A stretch of DNA of 16,988 nt from Bacteroidia bacterium (GCA_018679315.1 JAHHLF010000026.1:1-16988), one strand, 5' to 3'; numbered from the stretch's first letter, positions 1-8,945 are shown. A program made the numbers and translations. The notes: generated from the letters alone by a model not told the origin.

Positions 1-3000
1 AATGACGAATTGCTTACCTGAAGCATCGTGTAAAGTGCTTAGATGTTTGATCTCTTCATTTATTGAGAAGCCACTTTTTGTATAGGGCTGCCATTCAAAG
101 TTCATGGTACCATCTCCTAAGAGCACATGGCCCAAACTGGCATCCAGTTGAGAATATTGAGGCTTGAATTCAAAATTGTTGCCACCCATGATGAGATCGA
201 GGTGGCCATCATCATTGATATCGGTACAGCTTATATCGCAAACACAAGACAACTGCACTCGTTGGGGAAGTGCCTTTATCGTAAAATTTCCCTGTCCGTC
301 ATTTATAGCGATCACAGAGGATGAGGTATTCGCTGTTTTGACAATTGATCTTCCCAATATTTCTTCCGGGAAGAGACCTTGAATTGTCTTAGATGCATAC
401 ACAGAAGCTTTTAAATTAGCCTTCTTCAAAGAAACCATCTGTGCGGTAATCTCTTTTTTCTGATGGATAGGAAAATCTTTTCCATCTTCCTCCAGGGTTA
501 CCAATTGTTCCAAGGTGCCATTATTATCGTAATCATTGACCCACATTTTCATTATAGCATCTTTTCCGGGTCTGTAATGCAGGTTTTCTCCCATATTCCC
601 GAGGATGAGGTCCTGATCCCCATCTGCATCCAGATCTGCAGCTTCCACTGTAAGCCACCAGCCCGATAGGCTATCTAGTTCAGATGGGACACGACTGATC
701 CTTTTTCCAGAATTTTTGAAGATAATGGGTGTGCCCCAGTCCGAAACGGTAAGCAAATCCTTCTTGTTATCACCTGTGACATCGGCCCAAATAGCATCTG
801 TTACCATGCCTGCTTTCTGAAGGTCATAGCCTAATCGTTCCGTAGCATCTTCAAAATTTCCATCGCCCACATTTTCCAGAAAAACATGGTCTGGATCTAC
901 ACCATAGGTACCAACAACACTGCGCGATCCAATAAAGACGTCCATATCGCCATCCCCATCAAAGTCCTCAGGTGCAATGACTGAAGTATTTCCGGAGGTA
1001 GATGGTATTCTTGCTTCGGAGCGGGAAAAATTCCCTGCACCATCGTTGAGGTATAGTCGGGTTCGATAGTTGCGTTCTTGTCCGACCTCATTCCCGCCAC
1101 TACCGACCAAAAGGTCCATATCCCCATCGGAATCGGCGTCAAAGAATGCAGCTGCCGTGTCTTCATAAGGTGCATCATCACGAAATACGGATTGGCGGGT
1201 TAAAGTAAGGTTACCATTACCTGTATGCCGGTAGAGCATGGCTTGTTGATCACGCGCACCACCGATGAACACATCTTCATTTCCGTCACCATCTATATCA
1301 CCAACAGCCAGGGAAGGTCCTTCCTGGGATAATTTCTTATAGATCAAGCCTTCATAATCAAAATCGTTATAGGCATTCTCCTGATGGGAAACCATTTGGC
1401 TATTATCCAGGGATCGAAGTAGTGGAACTACCTTTTCATCGGGCCAGGAATAGGACTCATCAGCCTTCGAATAATCTAATTCCAGCGTTTGATCTACAGT
1501 GAGGTCTGTGAACTTTTGTGAGCGGTCATCCGGCCATAGTACCCGTAAGGAATCAATCTTATCTGCCGTACCCAGGCCTATGGTCATTCCGTACTCCATA
1601 GAAGATTGAAAACCCCTTGACGGGATCATTTCCTGTACGATCACCTTGTCCTTGTAATACAACATGATTGTGGCACCAATCCCAAATGGATTCTTGTCAC
1701 TGCCTTTAAACTTCAATTTGAGATAGTGATGATCCGTAAGGGCATTCGTTTTATTTTCATAAATGAAGGCCGTTGCATTTACATTGTTGATCACAAGGTC
1801 CAGATCGCCGTCGTTATCTAGGTCCCCATAGGCCGCCCCGTTAGACATACTGGGTAATTCAAAGCCCCAGTCTTTATTGGCATTGTCGAACGTTATATCT
1901 CCCTTATTTCTGTAAGCGTAGTTGGGTTGCGGTTTGATGGGCATTTTTGCTATGATGGAATCAATGGATTCTTTCCTGCCGGTCAAGGCCATTTTCTGGA
2001 TGATCTCATTGGCGAAGAAATCCACGAAATCAAGATCGGTGAGATCATGGTTGATCCCATTTGTAATAAAGATATCGCGTAGGCCATCATTATCCATGTC
2101 GAATAACAAGCCGGCCCAACTCCAATCTGTTGCATCCACACCGCTGAAATAAGCTACTTCAGAAAAGGTTCCGTCCCCATTGTTTAGCTGCAGTGTATTC
2201 TGAATGAATTGCTGGTAAAAATCTTTGCTTTGCTTCAGCTTGTAGACATTGTAATTATCAAATTCCATGACCGACTTTACCCTTTGCTCGGGCTCCGGAA
2301 GCATATCTGTGATGAAGATCTCCGCATGCCCGTCATTATTAAGATCGGCAATGTCTATTCCCATGGCTGAAAGTGAGAGGTGGGAAGTCCACTCTTTGAT
2401 CTCTTCCTTAAAAGTTCCGTCTTGTTGATTGATGTATAGGTAATCTCGTTCATAAAAGTCATTAGACACATAGATATCAGGCCAAAGATCCTTATTGAGG
2501 TCGGTGATCATGATGCCCAGGCCAAATCCTATCAGACTGCCGTAGATCCCTGCTTCTTCACTCACATCGGTAAACGTGCCCCCGTCATTACGAAGGAGCA
2601 TATCTCCAACGCCCTTAAAGATATCAGGAACACCTTCCCAATCCTGGGCTCTTACCTCTCGTTGCTCCGCATAACCCAGGCTACTTACCGGGATGTTGCT
2701 GTTATTGAGAATATAGGCGTCCAGATCCCCGTCCTTGTCATAATCAAAGAAAGATGCATGTGTTGTAAAGCCTGTTTTAGCGAGATTGAATTCTTCCGCT
2801 TTTTCCGTAAATGTGAGGTCGCCATTATTGATGAACAAATCGTTGTCATGGTTATCACCCTCCATATTTCCTGCATTGCTTACGTAAATGTCAAGCAGGC
2901 CATCGGAATTGATATCTACCATGGCAACCCCTGTAGACCAGGGTTTGTTACCAGTCACCCCTGCCGATTCTGAGATATCTTCAAAGGTCATATCTCCTTT

Positions 3001-3303
3001 GTTGAGATAGAGTCGGTTCGCATCCATATTTCCGGTGAAGTACAGATCGGCGAGGCCGTCGTTATTTATATCACCTATGGCTACACCACCTCCATTGTAA
3101 AAGTTGCGGTATTTGAAAATGTTGAAATTCTTTTGATTTTCAACCCGGTTGATAAAGTCGACCCCCGTCTTTGCAGGAGACAAAAGTTGAAACAGGGTAG
3201 TCGCGCTGCTCTCAGGATCAGCCGACTTTTCTTCATTTGTACAGCCTACAAGAAGTAACCCCAGGATTAATGTCCTAAAGAAATAATTACTGGCTAATCT
3301 CAT
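1..3303 (-). CDS. FG-GAP/VCBS-repeat lipoprotein with central ASPIC/UnbV domain (partial, 3' end off the left edge)
   Basis: An uninterrupted minus-strand frame starts with ATG at 3303 and runs off position 1, giving 1101 codons. Residues 1-21 form a lipoprotein signal peptide with lipobox LLVGC (Cys21) followed by TNEEKS, which fits a surface-exposed Bacteroidota lipoprotein. Calcium-loop repeats of the DxDxDG type recur, for example DINNDGLAD (from residue 78), DINSDGLLD (130), DYDKDGDLD (187), DLNNDGHAE (320), DMDNDGLRD (402) and DLDNDGDLD (494). More follow after residue 640 (DIDGDGNED, DADSDGDMD, DFDGDGDMD, DLDADGDQD, DINDDGHLD). This pattern is typical of FG-GAP/VCBS beta-propeller blades. 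Residues about 525-610 (NPFGIGA, PSRGFQSS, LRVLWPD) match the ASPIC/UnbV domain, so that domain sits between two repeat arrays. Such proteins are usually about 1100 residues, so I infer only a short C-terminal piece is missing. Relatives often lie beside susC/susD genes. Their molecular role is not established; glycan or protein binding at the surface is a guess. Confidence 0.9.
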   Translation of the reverse strand, partial: MRLASNYFFRTLILGLLLVGCTNEEKSADPESSATTLFQLLSPAKTGVDFINRVENQKNFNIFKYRNFYNGGGVAIGDINNDGLADLYFTGNMDANRLYLNKGDMTFEDISESAGVTGNKPWSTGVAMVDINSDGLLDIYVSNAGNMEGDNHDNDLFINNGDLTFTEKAEEFNLAKTGFTTHASFFDYDKDGDLDAYILNNSNIPVSSLGYAEQREVRAQDWEGVPDIFKGVGDMLLRNDGGTFTDVSEEAGIYGSLIGFGLGIMITDLNKDLWPDIYVSNDFYERDYLYINQQDGTFKEEIKEWTSHLSLSAMGIDIADLNNDGHAEIFITDMLPEPEQRVKSVMEFDNYNVYKLKQSKDFYQQFIQNTLQLNNGDGTFSEVAYFSGVDATDWSWAGLLFDMDNDGLRDIFITNGINHDLTDLDFVDFFANEIIQKMALTGRKESIDSIIAKMPIKPQPNYAYRNKGDITFDNANKDWGFELPSMSNGAAYGDLDNDGDLDLVINNVNATAFIYENKTNALTDHHYLKLKFKGSDKNPFGIGATIMLYYKDKVIVQEMIPSRGFQSSMEYGMTIGLGTADKIDSLRVLWPDDRSQKFTDLTVDQTLELDYSKADESYSWPDEKVVPLLRSLDNSQMVSHQENAYNDFDYEGLIYKKLSQEGPSLAVGDIDGDGNEDVFIGGARDQQAMLYRHTGNGNLTLTRQSVFRDDAPYEDTAAAFFDADSDGDMDLLVGSGGNEVGQERNYRTRLYLNDGAGNFSRSEARIPSTSGNTSVIAPEDFDGDGDMDVFIGSRSVVGTYGVDPDHVFLENVGDGNFEDATERLGYDLQKAGMVTDAIWADVTGDNKKDLLTVSDWGTPIIFKNSGKRISRVPSELDSLSGWWLTVEAADLDADGDQDLILGNMGENLHYRPGKDAIMKMWVNDYDNNGTLEQLVTLEEDGKDFPIHQKKEITAQMVSLKKANLKASVYASKTIQGLFPEEILGRSIVKTANTSSSVIAINDGQGNFTIKALPQRVQLSCVCDISCTDINDDGHLDLIMGGNNFEFKPQYSQLDASLGHVLLGDGTMNFEWQPYTKSGFSINEEIKHLSTLHDASGKQFVI

Positions 3304-3412
3304 TCTTACTTCTGTTTTTCATTATACTGAAACTACATACATCAATCAGCGGGTTCTGAAACGGGATATGCCGTATTGAATAACTGATGAAACCACCATT
3401 TTCTGTGTTGCG

Positions 3413-3420
3413 CAAAATTA
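3413..3420 (-). promoter_or_regulatory. Candidate Bacteroidota -7 box for the FG-GAP lipoprotein gene
   Basis: Read on the minus strand this is TAATTTTG, an exact match to the Bacteroidota -7 consensus TAnnTTTG, lying about 110 nt upstream of the ATG at 3303. I could not find a good TTG -33 element at the expected distance. It is therefore a weak candidate resting on one short motif. Confidence 0.25.
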
Positions 3421-3583
3421 GCCCATGCAGCGCATCCATCCTATCCATTTGTGTGCTAATTTCATAGTTATTTCTTATTGATAGGCTCGTTAGCACCACC
3501 CCCAATTTATGCCACTGATCATGCTTAATAAAAACAACTTAACACGGCCCTTTAATAAAAGGCTTTCACAGCTTGGAATTGCC

Positions 3584-3610
3584 GGTCAAGATACATATTC
3601 TTGATTGACC
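3584..3610. repeat. Nested inverted repeat, possible operator
   Basis: GGTCAA at 3584-3589 pairs perfectly with TTGACC at 3605-3610. An inner arm TCAAGA at 3586-3591 pairs perfectly with TCTTGA at 3599-3604. The two pairings are offset by a few bases, so both cannot form fully in one hairpin. No T-run follows, so a terminator is unlikely. Its place between two divergent genes would suit a protein-binding site, but no regulator is known for it. Confidence 0.35.
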
Positions 3611-3763
3611 CAAAAGTTTAGAACTTGTTAATTATAGCCCTGTTTTTGGACACAATCTTATTTGCCCTGTAAGGAAAACGGGTATATTTAAAATCTTAAT
3701 TTTAGTTATGTGGTGGGTGTTTAGATAACAGGGCACATTGTATATGAATCAAAAATTCACGAA

Positions 3764-4000
3764 ATGAAAACAATGACATGTAAAGAATTAGGTGGGGCTT
3801 GTGATCAAACATTTACAGCAGAGACGTTTGAAGAGATGGTAGCGATGAGCAAACAACATGGCATGGAGATGTTTGAAAAAGGGGATACAGACCATTTGAA
3901 CGCCATGCAAGAAATTCGCGCTATGATGCAAGAGCCAGGTGCTGTTGAAAAATGGATGGAAGCGCGCAAGGCCAAGTTTGATGCCTTAGCGGACGATTAG
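3764..4000 (+). CDS. DUF1059-family small protein
   Basis: This is a 78-residue protein starting at ATG 3764. The N-terminus MKTMTCKELGGACD has the family pattern of two cysteines six residues apart (Cys6 and Cys13) around a Gly-Gly, then a helical segment (TFEEMVAMSKQHGMEMF) resembling the DUF1059 core. A second, charged helical half (about residues 44-78) extends beyond the core. There is no signal peptide or membrane segment, so it is probably cytosolic. The function is unknown for the family; the paired cysteines could bind metal or be redox-active, but that is conjecture. It lies alone on the plus strand, convergent with susCD and divergent from the FG-GAP gene, so it is probably monocistronic and unrelated to glycan use. 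Confidence 0.75.
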   Translation: MKTMTCKELGGACDQTFTAETFEEMVAMSKQHGMEMFEKGDTDHLNAMQEIRAMMQEPGAVEKWMEARKAKFDALADD

Positions 4001-4024
4001 CTACAATACACGAAAGTAAAGGAT

Positions 4025-4056
4025 ATAAAAAACCCCGTAGTATGTACTACGGGGTT
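4025..4056 (-). terminator. Rho-independent terminator of the susCD operon
   Basis: A perfect 12-bp inverted repeat has AACCCCGTAGTA at 4031-4042 and TACTACGGGGTT at 4045-4056 with a 2-nt centre; in RNA the loop would open to about 6 nt. The plus strand has eight A residues at 4025-4032, so the minus-strand transcript ends the GC-rich stem with a run of U. This is the ideal orientation for transcripts leaving susD, whose stop codon is about 25 nt upstream. On the plus strand the stem is followed by only a weak T tract, so stopping of the DUF1059 transcript would be less efficient. Confidence 0.88.
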
Positions 4057-4079
4057 CAACTTAAAATTAACTCTTTGTA

Positions 4080-5711
4080 TTAGTATCCAGGGTTCTGTAT
4101 AAGAGCTGGATTTGCTAACAGCTGAGCCGCAGGAATAGGGAATAATTGTTTTTCCGAATTTCCTATGGCGTTAGCTTCCTTGAATAGCCAATCCCTGGTA
4201 TATTGTCCAAAACGAATTAAGTCGTTTCTTCTCCAGACTTCAGCGTTTAATTCACGCCCTCTTTCATCAATAAGATCCTGTTCTGTTACAGATCCAATAG
4301 GTGTCGCATTACGAAGAGCACGTAGTTCGTTTACCATTGCTGTTGGATCACCACCACTTCTCCACATAGCTTCTGCCTTCATTAAGTGAGCATCGGCATA
4401 TCTAAATACGATCTCATGACTACGGAAAGCACCGTAACGTGGATTGTACTTCATGTAACGGATACCTGTTGTTTCATCGTTGTTGATAAAGCTAGGAGCT
4501 CCTGTACCATCAGCAAAATCACGCTTAAAGGTAAGCGGTGCACCGGCACGATCTTGTAATGGCGTACCATCAAGTGCATACTGCTGATTGATCAGGAATC
4601 CAAAACCAACGTTTGATCCGTTTTCTACTGATGTTAGATCTTCTAATACGAATTCCTCAGTCTCAGGATCACCTGTATAAGGAGTACCGGCATTGGGCAC
4701 ACCACCGCGACGGTCTTCCTGTCCATCAATAGGAGTTACCAAGTCATCATCAAACCTATTGAATTCAGGATCACCTTCAAAAAGATCGTAGTATTCAGCA
4801 AGTGTACTGAAACCGTTCCAACCTCCACCGCCTAGGGCAGTAGAGTTGTAGTGTAAACCGTTAAATATACGATTACCTACAGCTGATTTAAGTGACCAAA
4901 TTGTTTCAGAATCAGCACCTTCTCTAAAGATCTGGAAGTAATTCATAGTCTCCAAAGCATATCCCTGGGCGGCAATTTCATCAACAAGAGAAATTACTTG
5001 CGACATATCTCCGGAATCCGGAGTCCCACCTAGATATACATGCTTATTAAGAAGTATTTTGGCTTTTAAATACTTTGCTGCCTCTTTACTGGCACGGAAA
5101 GTAGCCTCAGCCCCTTGACCCGCTGAAAGACTAGTCAAATTAGAGATAGCTGCATCAATATCGGCAATGATAAAATCAACCGCAGCTTGACCAGTTAACA
5201 CCGTTGGTAATGCTGACGAAGGCAGCGTAACATCTCTGAAAGGGATCTGACCGAAATTGTCCAGGATAAGCCACATGCTAAGTGCACGTACAAAGCTGGC
5301 ATCCCCAACATTTTGTGCTGTTGGGTTAGATCGAGAATCCAGAACTTGCGAAGCAATTAATTGATTCGAATTAAAGTCATTAAAAATAGTTCCGATCTGT
5401 GGATGTTCACTATTCCAACCGTGGGCATGCAAATTTCTCCACTCTCCATTATCTCCCCAGTCTGTACCCCGGGTAGGGATGATGGCCGCATCCGCAGTTA
5501 CTTCCTGCAAGGCAAACCAATTACTCTGGTTTCCATATTGACCATTTAATCTGTTATACAATTCGTCAACAGTTGATGAAGGATCAGCTAATCCCTGGAA
5601 CCCTTCGGTAATGATCGAATCTGTTTCTTCGATCTCCAGGTCCGTACAGGAAACTAATCCAGCAACTGCTAAGATTGCTACGAATATTAATTTAAATTGA
5701 TTTCTTTTCAT
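4080..5711 (-). CDS. susD: SusD/RagB-family outer-membrane glycan-binding lipoprotein
   Basis: SusD proteins are surface lipoproteins that cap the SusC channel and bind the incoming glycan. The frame is open from 5738, but I place the start at ATG 5711 (543 aa). That start gives a clean lipoprotein signal, MKRNQFKL then a hydrophobic stretch to LVSC (Cys22), followed by the acidic TDLEIEETD. It also leaves a 13-nt gap after susC, whereas the earlier ATG would overlap susC and add a non-signal-like extension. Family hallmarks include RYADAHLMKAEA, RGRELNAEVWRRND (from about residue 484), and the C-terminal FPIPAAQLLANP ending in NPGY. Length is normal for the family. Co-transcription with susC is expected and a terminator follows directly, so there is no susE/susF in the operon. 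An alpha-glucan (maltodextrin) ligand is inferred from the divergent maltose genes, not from the SusD sequence. Confidence 0.93.
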   Translation of the reverse strand: MKRNQFKLIFVAILAVAGLVSCTDLEIEETDSIITEGFQGLADPSSTVDELYNRLNGQYGNQSNWFALQEVTADAAIIPTRGTDWGDNGEWRNLHAHGWNSEHPQIGTIFNDFNSNQLIASQVLDSRSNPTAQNVGDASFVRALSMWLILDNFGQIPFRDVTLPSSALPTVLTGQAAVDFIIADIDAAISNLTSLSAGQGAEATFRASKEAAKYLKAKILLNKHVYLGGTPDSGDMSQVISLVDEIAAQGYALETMNYFQIFREGADSETIWSLKSAVGNRIFNGLHYNSTALGGGGWNGFSTLAEYYDLFEGDPEFNRFDDDLVTPIDGQEDRRGGVPNAGTPYTGDPETEEFVLEDLTSVENGSNVGFGFLINQQYALDGTPLQDRAGAPLTFKRDFADGTGAPSFINNDETTGIRYMKYNPRYGAFRSHEIVFRYADAHLMKAEAMWRSGGDPTAMVNELRALRNATPIGSVTEQDLIDERGRELNAEVWRRNDLIRFGQYTRDWLFKEANAIGNSEKQLFPIPAAQLLANPALIQNPGY

Positions 5712-5724
5712 GATTAACAATTTT

Positions 5725-8700
5725 TTAGAATGACGCATTAAGTCCGAATGTTACTGTTCTCGGGTTCGGGAATCCAGACCAATCAATACCTCTAGATGGT
5801 ACTCCAGAACCAAGGTCACCAGTGGCAACTGTGATCTCCGGATCCAAACCGCTGTAATCTGTGATCAAGAACAAATTCTGTCCGGTTAAAGAGAAACGCA
5901 ATGCGGTTAAGAAACCGTCACCACTAAGAGGCACATTGTACCCGATGGTTGCGTTCTGTAATCGAACAAAATCACCTTTTTCCAAGAATCGTGTTGAAAC
6001 ATCAGCAGAGGCACCAGCACCTTCACCACTCGTAAGTACATCAGGTGTAACGTTACGTGCATTGGTTATGGAACCAGAGGTAAATAAACCGTTCGCTGTG
6101 TTATTATATACTGAGAATCCAAACTGACCGTTCAGGTAGGCTGAAATATCCCAGTTGTTAATATTATAGTTTAGGGAAAGACCTGCTGTGACATCAGGTA
6201 AGGCATCTTCACCGATAAATGTTTGGTCACCGATAGGATCACCTGTACCATTTCCGTCTACATCTTGATAAACCGGGAATCCGGCACTATCAAAGCCTTC
6301 AAATATGGCCATGTAGTAGCTAAAAATGGATCGCCCTGCTTCCAGACGTTGTGCAAAAGCACCGGATAGACCTTGTCCGTTAACGGCACCTGTATTGATC
6401 GCCCCACCAAAATCCTGTACTTCATTCTCATTGTATGCAATGTTAAATGCAGCTGAGAATGTAGAATTCTCTGTCTGGATGAAATCATATGCCAGTGCAA
6501 ATTCAATACCCTGGTTCAGGATGGATGCATCAAAGTTTCCAAACTGGAATGGATCAACTGCCGGAGCAGGAGGTGGAAGTCGAAGTAACTGATCAACAGT
6601 CTCGCTGCGATATACATCAATACTACCGCTTAAACGATCCAGGTTGAATCCGAAATCGAAACCAACATTAAAGTTTAATGTTTCTTCCCATTTTAAGTCA
6701 GGTACATCAGTTGCCACAATGGCCAAACCGTTTTGGAGTACTTCGAATGAGTCATTTTGAACACCTAGTCCACCAAAACGCTGACGCGCTACGAAGTTTC
6801 CGTAACCCAGACCATCCTGGTTACCTGTAAGACCCGCACTCAAACGAAGCTTAAGTGTAGAGACATTATCTCCCACAAAATCTTCTTCGCTAATTTTCCA
6901 GGCGACCGCACCGGAAGGGAAATATCCATACTGGTTATCCGGACCAAATCGGGATGAACCATCAGCACGAATGGTACCTGTGAAAAGATACTTATCATTC
7001 AAGTTATAGTTGACACGTGCGAAGAACGACTGTAGTTCATCTGTATTGTCAAAAGTATCTGCAGCCATACCCTGTACCTTACGCACAAAATTATTACCAG
7101 CTTCTTCACCGGCTACAACACTAGGGAATAAGCGGTTGACAAGTAAGTTAGTAGTATTTGTACCATAGAAGTATTGCTGGAAGGTTCCACTAATGGAATT
7201 TCCTGCCGCGTTAACAGTAGATCGCAAATCACGACCCATTTGATCCAAATCGGTTGTTCCAAATCCACGACCAGAAGCATTTCGGCCTTTGGTTCTGAAG
7301 TCCTGGAACGAATATCCAACTAATACCGCAAGATTGTCATCCCCGATATCCTTGGTATAGTTTAGCGTACCTTCTAATAAATAGCTCTCTCTTTCAAGTG
7401 TGTTGTAAACACCAAATCCCTGGTTCTGGATACCGGTTAAACCGTTAATATTACCACCAAGAACGGAAGTGTTCTGCCCTTCTGCAAGGTCATAACCCAC
7501 ATTTACTTTACCTTTTAGCTCAGGAGTGAAGCTGTATTCAGCTGACCCATTTACCAAAATACGATCCGTAATGGAACGGTTTTGGGTGTTAACCAAGAAA
7601 TTTTGAGGATGGATTAAACTTCCACCAGGCTCAAAATCAGGATCTAATGGCCATGTTGGGTTTGCAGAGTAAGATGCACCAAGTACATCTCCTCGGAAAC
7701 CTGCTGTTCCTGCTAAAGGCGCAGTTTCATCATTTACACGTGAAATGGAGGATTGTAATCCTAGCGTTAGCTTATCATCAAAGAAGCGGTGCTGAATATT
7801 TAATCGTCCAGTAATTCTTTCAAGATCTGTTTTTTCTACTACACCGTATTGAGTGGTATACCCGAAAGTGGCACGTACATTACCATCTCCATAATTGTTG
7901 GAGTAAGAAAGGTTTTGACTTTGTGAAGCCGCCGTTCTAGTAATGAAATCCTGCCAGTTGGTAGTAGCTCCAAAATCCACTGCGGAAGGATCCCCACCGA
8001 ATTGAGATACACCTGCTAAGAACTCCGAAGGGCTCAATAGATCATACTCATTGGCTGGTGTAGAAATACTTAAGGTAGAGGAGTAATCCCAGTTTCCTGT
8101 TGTTCTACTTCTACCGCTTTTGGTTGTGATGATCACAACACCATTTGAACCCCTGGACCCATAGATCGCAGTAGCGGAAGCATCTTTTAAGATAGAGATG
8201 CTCTCAATATCCTGCGGGTTCAAGAAGTTTAACGGGTTCCTGACTGCACTACCTCCCAGACCAGTATCACCTGATGGAGTTGTGCTTTCTCCAGAAAGTG
8301 GGATACCATCTACAACAAACAAAGGATTGTTGTTGGCACGTACAGAGGAAGACCCCCGAATGTTAATGTTAATACCGGCTCCAGGTTCACCACTGGTTTG
8401 CTGAATATTAACCCCGGCACTTTTACCCTGGATCAATTGTTCAGGAGAAGCAATTACCCCTGCGTTGAAGTCATCAGCAGAAACGGCAGTTACTGCACCG
8501 GTTGCATCTTTTACAGTTGTGGTACCATAACCAATAATTACAACCTCTTCCAATGCTTCAGCATCTTCCTCGAGGACAACATTAATGGTCGACTGCCCGT
8601 TCACAGGTACCTCAACAGTACTATACCCAATATAGCTAAATACCAAAGTGGCATCACTTGCTACGTTATTTAAGGTATAATTACCATCAAAATCGGATTG

Positions 8701-8853
8701 TGTACCGTTGGTAGTTCCTTTAACTAAGACACTAGCCCCAGGCAACGGGCCATTTGCATCAGAAACATTACCGGATACGTCTTGGGCCTGAACCAATCCA
8801 AAACTCAAGAGAGCTCCAACCAGTAAGAGGCCTTTTAGTAGCGTAAACTTCAT
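5725..8853 (-). CDS. susC: SusC/RagA-family TonB-dependent outer-membrane transporter
   Basis: This 1042-aa protein imports oligosaccharides across the outer membrane with SusD, driven by TonB. Residues 1-23 are a signal peptide ending LVQA before QD. Residues about 26-96 form the carboxypeptidase-regulatory-like (CarboxypepD_reg) domain typical of SusC. EEVVIIGYG at 102-110 is the SusC signature near the TonB box. The plug domain follows, with IRGSSS (165-170), NPLFVVDGIP (176-185) and KDASATAIYGSRG (223-235). The remainder is the beta-barrel, ending in the aromatic-terminated NASF expected of an outer-membrane protein. Length and domain order are normal, with no frameshift. The start at 8853 is supported by the signal peptide. 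It is divergent from the LacI-type regulator and has an operator palindrome about 92 nt upstream. Uptake of maltodextrin is inferred from the neighbours. Confidence 0.95.
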   Translation of the reverse strand: MKFTLLKGLLLVGALLSFGLVQAQDVSGNVSDANGPLPGASVLVKGTTNGTQSDFDGNYTLNNVASDATLVFSYIGYSTVEVPVNGQSTINVVLEEDAEALEEVVIIGYGTTTVKDATGAVTAVSADDFNAGVIASPEQLIQGKSAGVNIQQTSGEPGAGININIRGSSSVRANNNPLFVVDGIPLSGESTTPSGDTGLGGSAVRNPLNFLNPQDIESISILKDASATAIYGSRGSNGVVIITTKSGRSRTTGNWDYSSTLSISTPANEYDLLSPSEFLAGVSQFGGDPSAVDFGATTNWQDFITRTAASQSQNLSYSNNYGDGNVRATFGYTTQYGVVEKTDLERITGRLNIQHRFFDDKLTLGLQSSISRVNDETAPLAGTAGFRGDVLGASYSANPTWPLDPDFEPGGSLIHPQNFLVNTQNRSITDRILVNGSAEYSFTPELKGKVNVGYDLAEGQNTSVLGGNINGLTGIQNQGFGVYNTLERESYLLEGTLNYTKDIGDDNLAVLVGYSFQDFRTKGRNASGRGFGTTDLDQMGRDLRSTVNAAGNSISGTFQQYFYGTNTTNLLVNRLFPSVVAGEEAGNNFVRKVQGMAADTFDNTDELQSFFARVNYNLNDKYLFTGTIRADGSSRFGPDNQYGYFPSGAVAWKISEEDFVGDNVSTLKLRLSAGLTGNQDGLGYGNFVARQRFGGLGVQNDSFEVLQNGLAIVATDVPDLKWEETLNFNVGFDFGFNLDRLSGSIDVYRSETVDQLLRLPPPAPAVDPFQFGNFDASILNQGIEFALAYDFIQTENSTFSAAFNIAYNENEVQDFGGAINTGAVNGQGLSGAFAQRLEAGRSIFSYYMAIFEGFDSAGFPVYQDVDGNGTGDPIGDQTFIGEDALPDVTAGLSLNYNINNWDISAYLNGQFGFSVYNNTANGLFTSGSITNARNVTPDVLTSGEGAGASADVSTRFLEKGDFVRLQNATIGYNVPLSGDGFLTALRFSLTGQNLFLITDYSGLDPEITVATGDLGSGVPSRGIDWSGFPNPRTVTFGLNASF

Positions 8854-8945
8854 AAATAGTTAATTTTAAGTTTAGTTAATTTAATTCCAAGTGCTAACAT
8901 ACTACAAATCCTTTTCGCAGCCTATAAATACCCTATTTTAGGTCT

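Larger units (their letters stand above)
3304..3763. other. 460-bp intergenic region between divergent genes
   Basis: This region separates the start of the minus-strand FG-GAP gene from the start of the plus-strand DUF1059 gene, so it should hold both promoters. I see one candidate -7 box for the leftward gene (3413-3420) and a nested palindrome at 3584-3610. I see no convincing promoter for the rightward gene. The only open frame, on the minus strand from about 3505, needs a TTG start, overlaps the lipoprotein gene and resembles no family I know. I treat the region as non-coding. Confidence 0.6.

Noticed and set aside
127..382. Plus-strand short frames within the FG-GAP gene
   Set aside because: They overlap the continuous minus-strand frame with clear calcium-loop repeats and have no independent support.
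268..3144. Repeated DxDxDG coding segments as a DNA-level repeat array or CRISPR
   Set aside because: Spacing is irregular, DNA identity between units is low, and the similarity is at the protein level in the FG-GAP gene.
3287..3505. 72-codon minus-strand open frame upstream of and overlapping the FG-GAP gene start
   Set aside because: It needs a TTG start, overlaps the real gene out of frame and has no recognisable motif. It reads as chance coding.
5712..5738. Upstream susD start giving nine extra residues
   Set aside because: It overlaps susC and puts MRHSKKLLI ahead of a complete lipoprotein signal. ATG 5711 gives the normal family N-terminus.
8932..8942. Short palindrome CCTATTTTAGG beside the operator
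   Set aside because: Four-base A/T-containing arms in a GC-poor region are expected by chance. It does not resemble a LacI-type site.
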